This document shows, in pieces, positions 35,008-42,577 of a DNA stretch of 46,557 bases (position 1 is the stretch's first letter; every line of letters starts with the position of its first letter). The notes under the pieces were generated by a model that saw only the letters and a list, made by a program, of their open reading frames with translations, was not told where the DNA came from and did no database searches. This stretch comes from an uncultured Oscillospiraceae bacterium (GTDB taxonomy: Bacteria; Bacillota; Clostridia; Oscillospirales; Acutalibacteraceae). The stretch spans positions 1 to 46,557 of the forward strand of contig URNF01000003.1 in the NCBI GenBank assembly GCA_900549155.1. Reading direction: 5' to 3'. Position numbers and translations under genes: made by a program.

Positions 35008-36741
35008 GTATTTCTCCGCCGGACGGAACGCGCGAATGGCGGCAGTCAGTTTCGGATGACGGATGACAAAATGGATGACCGGGTCGGCACATTTGGACAG
35101 CACCACATACTGTTCTCCCACCGCTGTGATGGAAATGTTGCCGAACACCGGATGATCGGTGAATTGCACGGCATAGTTTTCGTGAGCAAACGCCTTTGTC
35201 TGTGCGGCGTGCGCGGTGTATTCCTCAAAGGTATAGGAAAGCGGCTGTTCGAAAAAGCCGTCCTCCAGCGCGAGGGTCGCGCCGCCGCAAGCCTCGAACG
35301 TCTCTCTGTCCGGCAGACAGACGGTGTCGGTGACGCGGTGCGTTTGCAGGATCGTCTCCATGCGGGTCTTTTCCGCCTCTTTATATGCCAGCACCTGTGC
35401 TTTCTGCTCGTCGGAGAGCGCATGGCGCTTCAGCATGTCGGCAAGCAGTGCATCGTTCATGGTAAACAGCGGCAGGGAATGCAGCGTGCGCTTGCGGTCG
35501 TCGTCCGCCGCGGCATCCTTTCGCAGAAAAATTTCATAAAGCACGCGGTTTTGCGCAGTGAAGATCTCCATAAGCGGTCTGGCTTTTTTCAGCAAAAGCG
35601 CCGCTTTCTTTTTATAATAGGCAACCTCCGCAGCGTCGGTCGCCAAATAATACTTGCCGTCGGCATGATGCCCCTCGATGCATTCTCCCGTCAGGGCACA
35701 TTTGCCGCAGACATAGTTTAAGTGGCGATAGGGGCTGTTTTTCATTTCTTTCAGATAGAAAGGGGAAATTTGACCGGTCATATAGATGGGGCCCCAGCTT
35801 TCCAGCCCCAGCATCATTTCCTCAAAGGGACGGTCGAGGTTGTGGATGATGTTGAGATGCAGCCCCTTTTTCAGCGACATGGCGATGGCAAACATCCATT
35901 TCTTGCCGAACTCCACATCCTCCGCCATGTCTTCCATCGGCATGTCGGAGCACATGAAAATATCCTCTGTTGACCTGGACAAAACAGCGCCCTTGAAGAA
36001 GTCCAATTCTCCCGCTTTCATCCCCTCAAGCCCGTAATAGTTGCGGCTTTTGGGACGATAGAAGGGGATGTTCGGTACCTTGAGGGTGTCAAAGTGGATG
36101 ACCTTGATATAGTCGTCGAGACGGAAACTGTCCAAATGGCGGAGAAAATCGCCGACAGGCTCTTTCTCGTCGGGCAGGGCGGGACCGTCCAAAAGGTATG
36201 CCGAGAGCTTTTTCGCCAGCACCTCCTCTGTCGGCGCTTCCTCTGCGGAAAGCGCCAAAAGGGGATAGACGGCGGCGATGTGATCGGTGCAGGCATAGCG
36301 GGAAACGACATAGTCGCACACGCGCCTGCAAAATTCCGTCGGATCGGAGGGGCGCGTCTTGCCGTAGCGGATGCGCGAAAGGTGCGACGCGTCAAAGGTG
36401 ACGGCCTTTGCCATCTCGTTGACGTTGATGCCGAGCGCCACAATGAGCGCGTTAAAGCGCGCACTGAAGCTGTCATAGTCGAAGTGTTCCTTGCCCTCGA
36501 TCGCCTCGGTGAGCGCTGCGGCAATGTCCGCTTCGCTGCCGACGGGTGTGCCTGTCTTTTCGGAAAGGGCAAAAAGCGCGGCAGCCAGCTTTTTTATCTG
36601 TTCGCTGTCGGCTTTCGGTGTGCGTTCGCCGCTTCTGTAGCGGCTGATGACCGCCTCGGACATGTCGGCACACACCGCAAGTTCCTTCGACGTGCAGTGC
36701 AGCGTCTCCAAATAGTCATTGAGTGTTTCGCGAAATTCCAT
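34993..36741 (-). CDS. Large XRE-type protein with two HTH regions, unknown
   Basis: A 582-residue protein with two separate helix-turn-helix regions: residues ~12-42 (TSKELAVCADMSEAVISRYRSGERTP) and ~104-130 (NEMAKAVTFDASHLSRIRYGKTRP). About 450 further residues match no family that I know. A Cys/His cluster (C345, C348, C354, H358, H359) may bind metal. The middle has an SRNYYGLEGMKAGELDFF segment and ends of hydrophobic strands, suggesting a ligand or effector domain. AGGTGAC precedes ATG 36741. Similar long HTH proteins occur in Ruminococcaceae, from memory. The gene is divergent from the zinc-ribbon pair at 36868, which it might regulate. Confidence 0.75.
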   Translation of the reverse strand: MEFRETLNDYLETLHCTSKELAVCADMSEAVISRYRSGERTPKADSEQIKKLAAALFALSEKTGTPVGSEADIAAALTEAIEGKEHFDYDSFSARFNALIVALGINVNEMAKAVTFDASHLSRIRYGKTRPSDPTEFCRRVCDYVVSRYACTDHIAAVYPLLALSAEEAPTEEVLAKKLSAYLLDGPALPDEKEPVGDFLRHLDSFRLDDYIKVIHFDTLKVPNIPFYRPKSRNYYGLEGMKAGELDFFKGAVLSRSTEDIFMCSDMPMEDMAEDVEFGKKWMFAIAMSLKKGLHLNIIHNLDRPFEEMMLGLESWGPIYMTGQISPFYLKEMKNSPYRHLNYVCGKCALTGECIEGHHADGKYYLATDAAEVAYYKKKAALLLKKARPLMEIFTAQNRVLYEIFLRKDAAADDDRKRTLHSLPLFTMNDALLADMLKRHALSDEQKAQVLAYKEAEKTRMETILQTHRVTDTVCLPDRETFEACGGATLALEDGFFEQPLSYTFEEYTAHAAQTKAFAHENYAVQFTDHPVFGNISITAVGEQYVVLSKCADPVIHFVIRHPKLTAAIRAFRPAEKYSLDQ

Positions 36742-36802
36742 ACTGTCACCTCATAGTCCCTGTGACTTGTCGGAAAAAGCATTGCTTCTGCTGACAAGCT
36801 GC

Positions 36803-36830
36803 TTGCTATTTTGCGTATTTTCTGTATACT
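36803..36830 (+). promoter_or_regulatory. Promoter of the zinc-ribbon/PrsW pair
   Basis: TTGCTA (36803-36808), a 16-base spacer and TATACT (36825-36830). Confidence 0.75.
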
Positions 36831-36867
36831 GAAAGAAAGAAACCGATTTTCAAGGGGGAGTTTGCGG

Positions 36868-37623
36868 ATGGCATTGATACAATGTCCGGAATGTCAGAAC
36901 ATGGTGAGCGACCAGGCGGATGTTTGCCCGAAGTGCGGATATGCGCTGAAAGCAGCGGAAGAACCGCAAAAAAAGGAGTCGCCGAAGTTCAAAGGAAAGA
37001 TCGATTATAAGTATATCATCATCGGTCTTTTGGTGATCGTGGTGGGCTTTTTCATTTTGAATCAGACGCGCAGCACCACGCCGTCCGGGACAGAGCCCAC
37101 ACCGTCGCAGACGCCGTCACAAGGGACACCGAGCGATACGCCGACACAGCCGTCGTCGACAGCCGATCCCACGACCGGCAATTTGGTCGTGAACGATACC
37201 AATGTGCATCTGCAGTATCAGATTCCCGCAGGCTATAAGACCTGCACCGATCAGAACGGGCTGAGCTATGTCGGGCGCTATATCGACGCCGACGGGGCGC
37301 TGATTCCGTATGTGATGCTGGGCTGGAGCGCGGACTACACCGATCCCGTGCAGTTTTTGAACGCTATGACGGCGGAGCTGCAAAAGACCTACGGCGATGT
37401 GACCATCACCATCAATCTTGTTTCTGCCTATATCGGTAATCACTATACCTACGGCATGCAGTACCAGTATACCTCCGACGGGCACATCGTGAACGATAAC
37501 CGCTATGCCACGGTGGTGGACGGAAAGCTGCTGATGATCGGCTCAAAGGAAGAAAACACCAACACGCAGGAGATCAACAACGTGGTTTCCCTGATCATCA
37601 CAACCATGCAGAAAGGAAGTTGA
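36868..37623 (+). CDS. Zinc-ribbon membrane-anchored protein
   Basis: A 251-residue protein with a cytoplasmic zinc ribbon (C6xxC9 and C21xxC24), one transmembrane helix (residues ~47-66), a Thr/Ser/Pro-rich linker (~67-105) and an extracytoplasmic domain of about 145 residues of unknown fold. ATG 36868 follows GGGGGAG by 7 bases. The upstream in-frame start lies within the promoter. The next gene begins 3 bases after this stop, so the two proteins are made together and both carry N-terminal zinc ribbons. A shared sensor role is inferred. Confidence 0.82.
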   Translation: MALIQCPECQNMVSDQADVCPKCGYALKAAEEPQKKESPKFKGKIDYKYIIIGLLVIVVGFFILNQTRSTTPSGTEPTPSQTPSQGTPSDTPTQPSSTADPTTGNLVVNDTNVHLQYQIPAGYKTCTDQNGLSYVGRYIDADGALIPYVMLGWSADYTDPVQFLNAMTAELQKTYGDVTITINLVSAYIGNHYTYGMQYQYTSDGHIVNDNRYATVVDGKLLMIGSKEENTNTQEINNVVSLIITTMQKGS

Positions 37624-37626
37624 GTT

Positions 37627-38790
37627 ATGTCGCTTATCAAATGTAAAGAGTGCGGGCAGGAAATTTCTGCCAGCGCGCAGTTCTGTCCGAACTGCGGATA
37701 CAAAAATGAGGTGAGCTTCTGCCCCGAATGCGGCAAGGAAGTGTCGCCCGCCGATGTGAACTGCCCGAACTGCGGCTTTCCGCTGAAGAAAAAGAGCGCC
37801 GCCGGGGTGATCACGGAAAATCTGGATAAGCTCACCGGCGCAAAATCCGAAAGCTATGTCACCTTCAAGGATCTGTTCAAAAACACGTTCAAAAAGCACT
37901 CGCAGGAGGATCTCGACGACGTGTTTGTCTGCGGCTCGGCAAAAACGACGCCGCGCCTGCAGGATATCAACCCCCACAACGTCAGCGCGTGGGTGTACCT
38001 CAAAATGTTCATTTTCTTTCTCATTGCCTATATCCCGCTGAGAATAGGCTACATTTCCTACGGCAACACAAATTTTCTTCCGGGACTCATCATCATCGGT
38101 GCATTTGCCATGCCGGTGACCGTCTTGATTTTCTTCTTTGAGATCAATGTTTTTCGGAATGTGCCGTTTTACAAGGTGATGCAGTATTTCATTTGGGGCG
38201 GCGCGCTGTCCCTGATTCTTGCGATCCTGCTTCTCTCGCTGGATATCAATACGGATATTTCCACCTACACCGGCGCCATGATGGTCGGTCTCTTGGAAGA
38301 GATTCCCAAAGCGGCGATCGTTGCACTGTTCATATTCAAAAACAAGAAGAACAAATACATTTTGAACGGTCTGCTTGTGGGTGCTGCCATCGGCGCAGGC
38401 TTTGCGGCGTTTGAAACTGCGGGATATATTTACCGCTACGGAGCGAGCGGCGGTGTGGCGAGCATGCTGAACACCGTGGTGGTGCGCGGCTTTTTGGCGC
38501 CCGGCGGTCATGTCGCCTGGGCTGCCATCGAGGGCGCGGGGCTGATGCTGGCAAAGGGTTTTGATCCTATCAGCAAGAAGCACCTGAACGACAAACGTTT
38601 CTTGCTCGTCTGCCTCATCCCGATCGTGCTGCACGGCATTTGGGATATGCCGATCAACGCACCGATGTATCTGGTGCCGATCACGCTGACTGTTCTCGCC
38701 TGGGTCGTCATTGTCTACTTCATCAACCTGGGTCTTAAACAGGTCGACGAGGCAAAGCGCCTGGAGCAGCAAGGACAGCTGCCGTCCTGA
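37627..38790 (+). CDS. PrsW-type intramembrane metalloprotease with double zinc ribbon
   Basis: A 387-residue protein. Two tandem zinc ribbons occupy residues ~6-51 (four CxxC pairs). The C-terminal ~270 residues form a PrsW/CPBP-type membrane domain with the motifs GLLEEIPKAAIV (EExxK), GFAAFETAGY, HVAWAAIEGAG and HGIWD. PrsW cleaves the anti-sigma factor RsiW in Bacillus. No sigma/anti-sigma pair is next to it here; the upstream single-pass protein is a candidate substrate or partner, which is inference. Followed by a strong terminator. Confidence 0.88.
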   Translation: MSLIKCKECGQEISASAQFCPNCGYKNEVSFCPECGKEVSPADVNCPNCGFPLKKKSAAGVITENLDKLTGAKSESYVTFKDLFKNTFKKHSQEDLDDVFVCGSAKTTPRLQDINPHNVSAWVYLKMFIFFLIAYIPLRIGYISYGNTNFLPGLIIIGAFAMPVTVLIFFFEINVFRNVPFYKVMQYFIWGGALSLILAILLLSLDINTDISTYTGAMMVGLLEEIPKAAIVALFIFKNKKNKYILNGLLVGAAIGAGFAAFETAGYIYRYGASGGVASMLNTVVVRGFLAPGGHVAWAAIEGAGLMLAKGFDPISKKHLNDKRFLLVCLIPIVLHGIWDMPINAPMYLVPITLTVLAWVVIVYFINLGLKQVDEAKRLEQQGQLPS

Positions 38791-38821
38791 TTGTAGCACA
38801 ACGCAGCAAAAAGTGCAATAC

Positions 38822-38875
38822 AGAAAGGCACCCCCGCCGCCCGTCGTAAAGACGGTGCGGTGGGGGTGCCTTTCT
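38822..38875. terminator. Bidirectional terminator
   Basis: AGAAAGGCACCCCC and GGGGGTGCCTTTCT arms with further inner pairing (CCGTC/GACGG). It lies between the PrsW gene and the convergent coiled-coil gene, whose stop it touches. Confidence 0.88.
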
Positions 38876-39197
38876 ATATATCTTCTATGCGACATTCCAA
38901 ATCGGCGACTCTGTTCTCTGCATCGTCAAGGTCGCGCTCATTTCCGTTTGCACAAGCAGCGATCGGACAATCGGAAATGGCGACATTGTTTCCGTCACCG
39001 GAAATTTCCACACTGTCAAGCGGCACATTTTCAAGAGCAACATTTGCTCCGTCACCGAGAATTTGCAGCATATTTACATTAGAATTATTGAACGATACAT
39101 TTGCTTCCTCGGAATAAATCATCACGTTTTTCAGCTTTTCTTCAAGCACTGAAATTCTTTTTTCGAGCTCCGCTATTTTGTTTTCGGCACCATTCAT
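38874..39197 (-). CDS. Small coiled-coil protein, unknown
   Basis: A 107-residue protein with a charged N-terminal coiled coil (residues ~3-25, KIAELEKRISVLEEKLK), an Asn/Val-rich middle with short repeats resembling right-handed beta turns (VSFNNSNVNMLQI, GDGANVALENV, GDGNNVAISDC) and a second short coiled coil at the C-terminus. GGGTGGG lies 6 bases before ATG 39197. A promoter is visible upstream. No family is recognised. Confidence 0.65.
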   Translation of the reverse strand: MNGAENKIAELEKRISVLEEKLKNVMIYSEEANVSFNNSNVNMLQILGDGANVALENVPLDSVEISGDGNNVAISDCPIAACANGNERDLDDAENRVADLECRIEDI

Positions 39198-39236
39198 TTT
39201 ATACCCACCCTTTCTTTCATTGGTTGTTATGAAAGT

Positions 39237-39265
39237 ATTGTAACATAATACGGCAGTCTGCGCAA
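39237..39265 (-). promoter_or_regulatory. Promoter of the coiled-coil gene
   Basis: On the minus strand, TTGCGC (39265-39260), a 17-base spacer and TACAAT (39242-39237). Confidence 0.6.
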
Positions 39266-39276
39266 CAGACAAAAAA

Positions 39277-39415
39277 GCAAGGCAAAGCCTTGCAAAATGC
39301 TTCTTATCTCTTACCTATTACTTCTTACTTTCCAAAGCTCCGAGTGCGACTGGAGCAAGCGTAAAGAAGTAATAGGTAAAAAGAAAGCCCCAAAGACATT
39401 CGTCTTTGGGGCTTT
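39277..39415. repeat. Cluster of three inverted repeats at the island edge
   Basis: Within 140 bases there are: a 7-bp hairpin GCAAGGC/GCCTTGC (39277-39293); a perfect 16-bp inverted repeat TTACCTATTACTTCTT (39311-39326) facing its complement at 39364-39379, with an inner GCTCC/GGAGC hairpin (39337-39356); and a 13-bp stem AAAGCCCCAAAGA/TCTTTGGGGCTTT (39384-39415). The last can act as terminator for the lost recombinase gene to its right. The middle one may be a MITE-like or transposon end structure. Confidence 0.75.
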
Positions 39416-39515
39416 GCCACCCGTACCCAACAGAGATACCTTTCTGTTTTTGGTAGGGGGATTCGTGACACTGCGACAATCATTATATCTCACTCCCTTG
39501 CGTTTTTCAATCTCT

Positions 39516-39630
39516 TTATAGTGCCATCTCGATTTCCGTACCGCTGACGAACTTCCCTCGATCATCTCCTTCGATTTCACTGTAACACATTCAATGATCT
39601 GACATACGCATTTGGATGATACAAAAAGCA
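39516..39630 (-). pseudogene. 3' remnant of a large serine recombinase
   Basis: On the minus strand the frame reads CQIIECVTVKSKEMIE, then after a one-base shift FVSGTEIEMAL and stop. This matches the C-terminus of the intact recombinase ending at 42578 (RQIIECVVVESKEKI, FIGGTEIEMAL), and the DNA is also clearly similar, with a shared TATAGTGCCATCTC. Only about 35 codons remain. It records an earlier or tandem mobile element at this site. Confidence 0.85.
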
Positions 39631-39729
39631 AGATAGGCATCTTACCTGTCGGACCACTTTGTAATGGTTATTTGGCTTCTCTTTGAAAAAAATTTTGCAA
39701 ACCTGTTTACAACTATAAGAAGCTGCGTT

Positions 39730-39876
39730 ATGATATTACACGTGAATTTTATTGGGCGCAGAGAGGTACGTAAAGAATTGAATGAGTGTTTTTGTTCTGG
39801 TCAGTTTGAAATGGGAACCGTCTACGATTCCCGCCGCATCGGCAAGGCTTTTCTTATGAAAAATTCGTTCATATAA
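39730..39876 (+). pseudogene. N-terminal remnant of a P-loop ATPase (archaeal-type ATPase/DUF234 group)
   Basis: The 48-codon frame reads NFIGRREVRKELNECF, QFEMGTVYDSRRIGKAFL, then stops at 39876. This mirrors the start of archaeal-type AAA ATPases, FIGRExELxxL followed by a YGRRRVGKT P-loop. The P-loop is degraded (DSRRIGKA), and the rest of the gene is absent. The RT gene starts 16 bases later, so the ATPase was probably truncated when this module inserted or recombined. Confidence 0.65.
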
Positions 39877-39892
39877 AGGTAGGAGGGCTAAA

Positions 39893-41974
39893 ATGTATAC
39901 GAAAGCCAATATAGCCAAACGCTCCAATTTGGCTCTTGCATATACTCGTTTATTGACCAATCCAGAAAGTACATATAAGAATTTTTTCCGTGATACATAT
40001 TCAATCTACGGTATGGCGAGCGAAATGAATATTGAAATGTTAAGAAAAAAACTTAAAGCAGGATATCTTCCAACCCAAAGTGTTCGAGCATTCATGCCCA
40101 AAGCTAACAACCTTACCCGAATGTATACACTCCTCTCAATTGAAGATCAAATTGTCTATCAAGCTTACGCCAATGTTTTAGCAAACGCCATAATTTCAAA
40201 TTCCCAGATTACAAAACGTTATAGGAAAAGCGTGTTTGGAAATTTGTGTACAAACCCAGAGAGTAATTTCTTTTATCAACGATGGCAAGATTCATATAAG
40301 GCATACACAAAAGCCATAATAAAGGCTTTCCTTAACGGGAATAAGTACATAGCTTCTTTTGATTTGACTGCTTGCTACGATACTATTAATCATCGCCTCT
40401 TGTGGAGCATCTTGGTAGAGAAATTCAATTTCAGCGAAAATTGTGCCACATCATTTATTGAACTTTTGAGGAAATGGGAATCTTCTAACGGGAGGGACCT
40501 TGGAGCGGGAATTCCGCAAGGTCCGCAAGCATCTGGAATTGTTGCCGAAGCAGTTCTTCAAGAATATGATTCATATATTGAAAAACTGCAAAAAACATCG
40601 AGTTTCGTATATTACCGATATGTTGATGATATTCGGATACTGGCGGCTGATGAAGCTACCGTAAAATGGGTCTTGTTCTTGCTTGACAAAAAAAGTAAAG
40701 AATTAGGATTATTTCCGCAGTCTTCGAAAATCTCAACTCATGAAATCACTAACATTGACAATGAGATCAAACGCATCAGTAAGCCCTTATTCGACGATGA
40801 GTTTGATGATGAGAAGAAATCGCAAATAGCTACTAAAACGATTAGAAAGCTTCTTAAAGAGGAGCCGACCGATTTAACTTCTATCAGACGTTATTTTCAA
40901 TGTGTAACTCAGAATTATGAAACCAACAAGCTAGCTATTTCGGCAGTTATAAAATATCCCAATTTGATTCATTCTTTTGCCTACTATATTCAACGATACC
41001 CAAGAGTTATTCCTTCGAGCATCAGTAATTATGCATATCAATGCTGTCAGGACAAGACTCAGCAGTTTGCGGCAGGAATAATATTAGAGTCTATCGAGGG
41101 GAACCTTAATCATTCAGATTCACAAAGGTTTCTAGAACTTGCCAAAGCTTTGCTTAAGAGCGATAAAAAGACTCCATTTATTATTGATAGTCGCTTTAAG
41201 GCACACCTTCTTTTGCTTATCCTCAAGTATGATACATCCCCCATTGGGAAAAGACAATGCGCTTACATTAAAAAAAGCAACTGGTGGGTCAAAAGTTGCG
41301 TTGTTCACTTAGCCGAAAAAGGCTTATGCATTGAAAAAATTGACAAAAACATTTTGGATGGTTTTATAAACAGCGATCCGGCAGACCTGTCATTAGCTGT
41401 CGCAAATCACTATCTTCTTTCTGAGAATGCTCTTGCACTTCCTCAAACACTAAATATAGCACCAGTTGCACAAAACGTGCTTAAAAAATCCGGCTTGATT
41501 TTGCGTAACCATTATACTAATAGTCAAATCAATAAATATCTTTTTGAATTGGTCCAAACTCAATATGAAATCTCATGGAAGAAAAAGCTTGGAAAAGAAC
41601 ATGACCAGATTGAGCGCACACTTTTTACTGCTCTTGGCTACTGGAAAACAGATTTAACTGCTTTTGTGAACCTTTGGGACACATTAAATGATCGTGTATG
41701 CAGTATCCTCGTCAAGGAACATCCCGAATTAGGAGGATATAAACTTGGACATATAGGATCATCAATCAATAGACAAAACAAAACTTTTTCTTCCTATTTG
41801 CCAAGATATTTCGAAATGTGTTTGGAAATTCACGAAATGAGGTTGTCATCCTTTCTTTCGCATTCACAAGTAAGCAAAACCCATGCATATACAGGTCCAA
41901 TACAACAAAGCAAAAGAAAAATCATTCTGCGATTAATTAAAAATGGCATAAAAGAATTGACAACGTTTTGGTAA
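39893..41974 (+). CDS. Reverse transcriptase, AbiA-like/defence-associated
   Basis: A 693-residue protein with an RT domain in the first ~300 residues: motif A SFDLTACYD (D157), motif B GIPQGPQAS (206-214) and motif C YVDD (243-246). No group II intron maturase (X/thumb) domain or HNH is seen, and no intron RNA is recognised. Residues ~305-600 are all-helical, repeat-like. The C-terminal ~90 residues include R650-x6-H657 (RLSSFLSH), which fits a HEPN RNase motif. This order of RT, helical repeats and HEPN is that of AbiA abortive-infection proteins. AGGAGG precedes ATG 39893. The gene is much more AT-rich than its neighbours, indicating transfer. An Unknown Group (UG) RT other than AbiA remains possible. 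Confidence 0.78.
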   Translation: MYTKANIAKRSNLALAYTRLLTNPESTYKNFFRDTYSIYGMASEMNIEMLRKKLKAGYLPTQSVRAFMPKANNLTRMYTLLSIEDQIVYQAYANVLANAIISNSQITKRYRKSVFGNLCTNPESNFFYQRWQDSYKAYTKAIIKAFLNGNKYIASFDLTACYDTINHRLLWSILVEKFNFSENCATSFIELLRKWESSNGRDLGAGIPQGPQASGIVAEAVLQEYDSYIEKLQKTSSFVYYRYVDDIRILAADEATVKWVLFLLDKKSKELGLFPQSSKISTHEITNIDNEIKRISKPLFDDEFDDEKKSQIATKTIRKLLKEEPTDLTSIRRYFQCVTQNYETNKLAISAVIKYPNLIHSFAYYIQRYPRVIPSSISNYAYQCCQDKTQQFAAGIILESIEGNLNHSDSQRFLELAKALLKSDKKTPFIIDSRFKAHLLLLILKYDTSPIGKRQCAYIKKSNWWVKSCVVHLAEKGLCIEKIDKNILDGFINSDPADLSLAVANHYLLSENALALPQTLNIAPVAQNVLKKSGLILRNHYTNSQINKYLFELVQTQYEISWKKKLGKEHDQIERTLFTALGYWKTDLTAFVNLWDTLNDRVCSILVKEHPELGGYKLGHIGSSINRQNKTFSSYLPRYFEMCLEIHEMRLSSFLSHSQVSKTHAYTGPIQQSKRKIILRLIKNGIKELTTFW

Positions 41975-42128
41975 AAAACCACAGTTGCCTCTTCAAGAGA
42001 CATTCCCGATGAAATCATGCGTTTGAATTGTTATTGAATCCAGGGCATCGTGAAGTAGCACACGTCAGGCCGAGTCCAGAGGAGAGTGCGACAATACATG
42101 ATCCGCTGCTCACACCATCTACCCAGCG

Positions 42129-42371
42129 TTGATCCAGCTGTCAGACGAGGAGGTCATTCGAGAGATGGAGGATGATCGGCTGGCAGACGAGTTTCTGGCG
42201 ATGGATGAAACGACGCTGGAAGAGCCCCAATTATTTTATATCTGGGGTCACTCGTTTGAATTTGACATTTATGACGATTGGGATGTGTTTGAACTGTTCT
42301 GCAAGCATATCGCCCGCCGTGAGGATGTGTTCTACGGCACTAACCGGCAAGTACTACTGGGAATGGATTGA
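42129..42371 (+). pseudogene. C-terminal remnant of a polysaccharide deacetylase-family protein
   Basis: The frame reads LADEFLAMDETTLEEPQLFYIWGHSFEFD, YDDWDVFELFCKHIA and REDVFYGTN, which matches the C-terminal end of bacterial polysaccharide deacetylase-like proteins. The catalytic NodB core is missing, and no ribosome binding site fits the first ATG. It probably survived from a gene cut by the insertion of the RT module or the recombinase element. The 41975-42128 stretch before it shows nothing I recognise. Confidence 0.7.
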
Positions 42372-42447
42372 AAGAAGTCGAGGTCTATTATAACCCCGTC
42401 CAAGTTGTTTGCATAACCATTTGTAAAAAGAACTTTCTCCCACAGAT

Positions 42448-42490
42448 GAATTACCCCTGCTTGTGTAAACAGCACAAGTAGGGGTAATTC
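42448..42490. terminator. Long near-perfect inverted repeat, likely terminator
   Basis: GAATTACCCCTGCTTGTG faces CACAAGTAGGGGTAATTC with one mismatch pair and a 7-base loop. It lies about 90 bases beyond the recombinase operon's last stop codon and can end that transcript. Confidence 0.75.
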
Positions 42491-42577
42491 TGTTATCGCC
42501 TGCTGCGGGAAATACTTTTCCGAAAGGCATTGCTATCCAGTCATACGTGTAAGCCTTTACCGATAAAAACCTGTATC

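Noticed and set aside
39311..39640. A 109-codon minus-strand gene
   Set aside because: Its first part is the frameshifted recombinase C-terminus and the rest reads through hairpins, so it is not a real gene.
39640..39892. Retron-type msr-msd RNA upstream of the reverse transcriptase
   Set aside because: No paired a1/a2 repeats or msd-like hairpin was seen. The space is taken by ATPase gene debris, and the RT lacks retron-type context.
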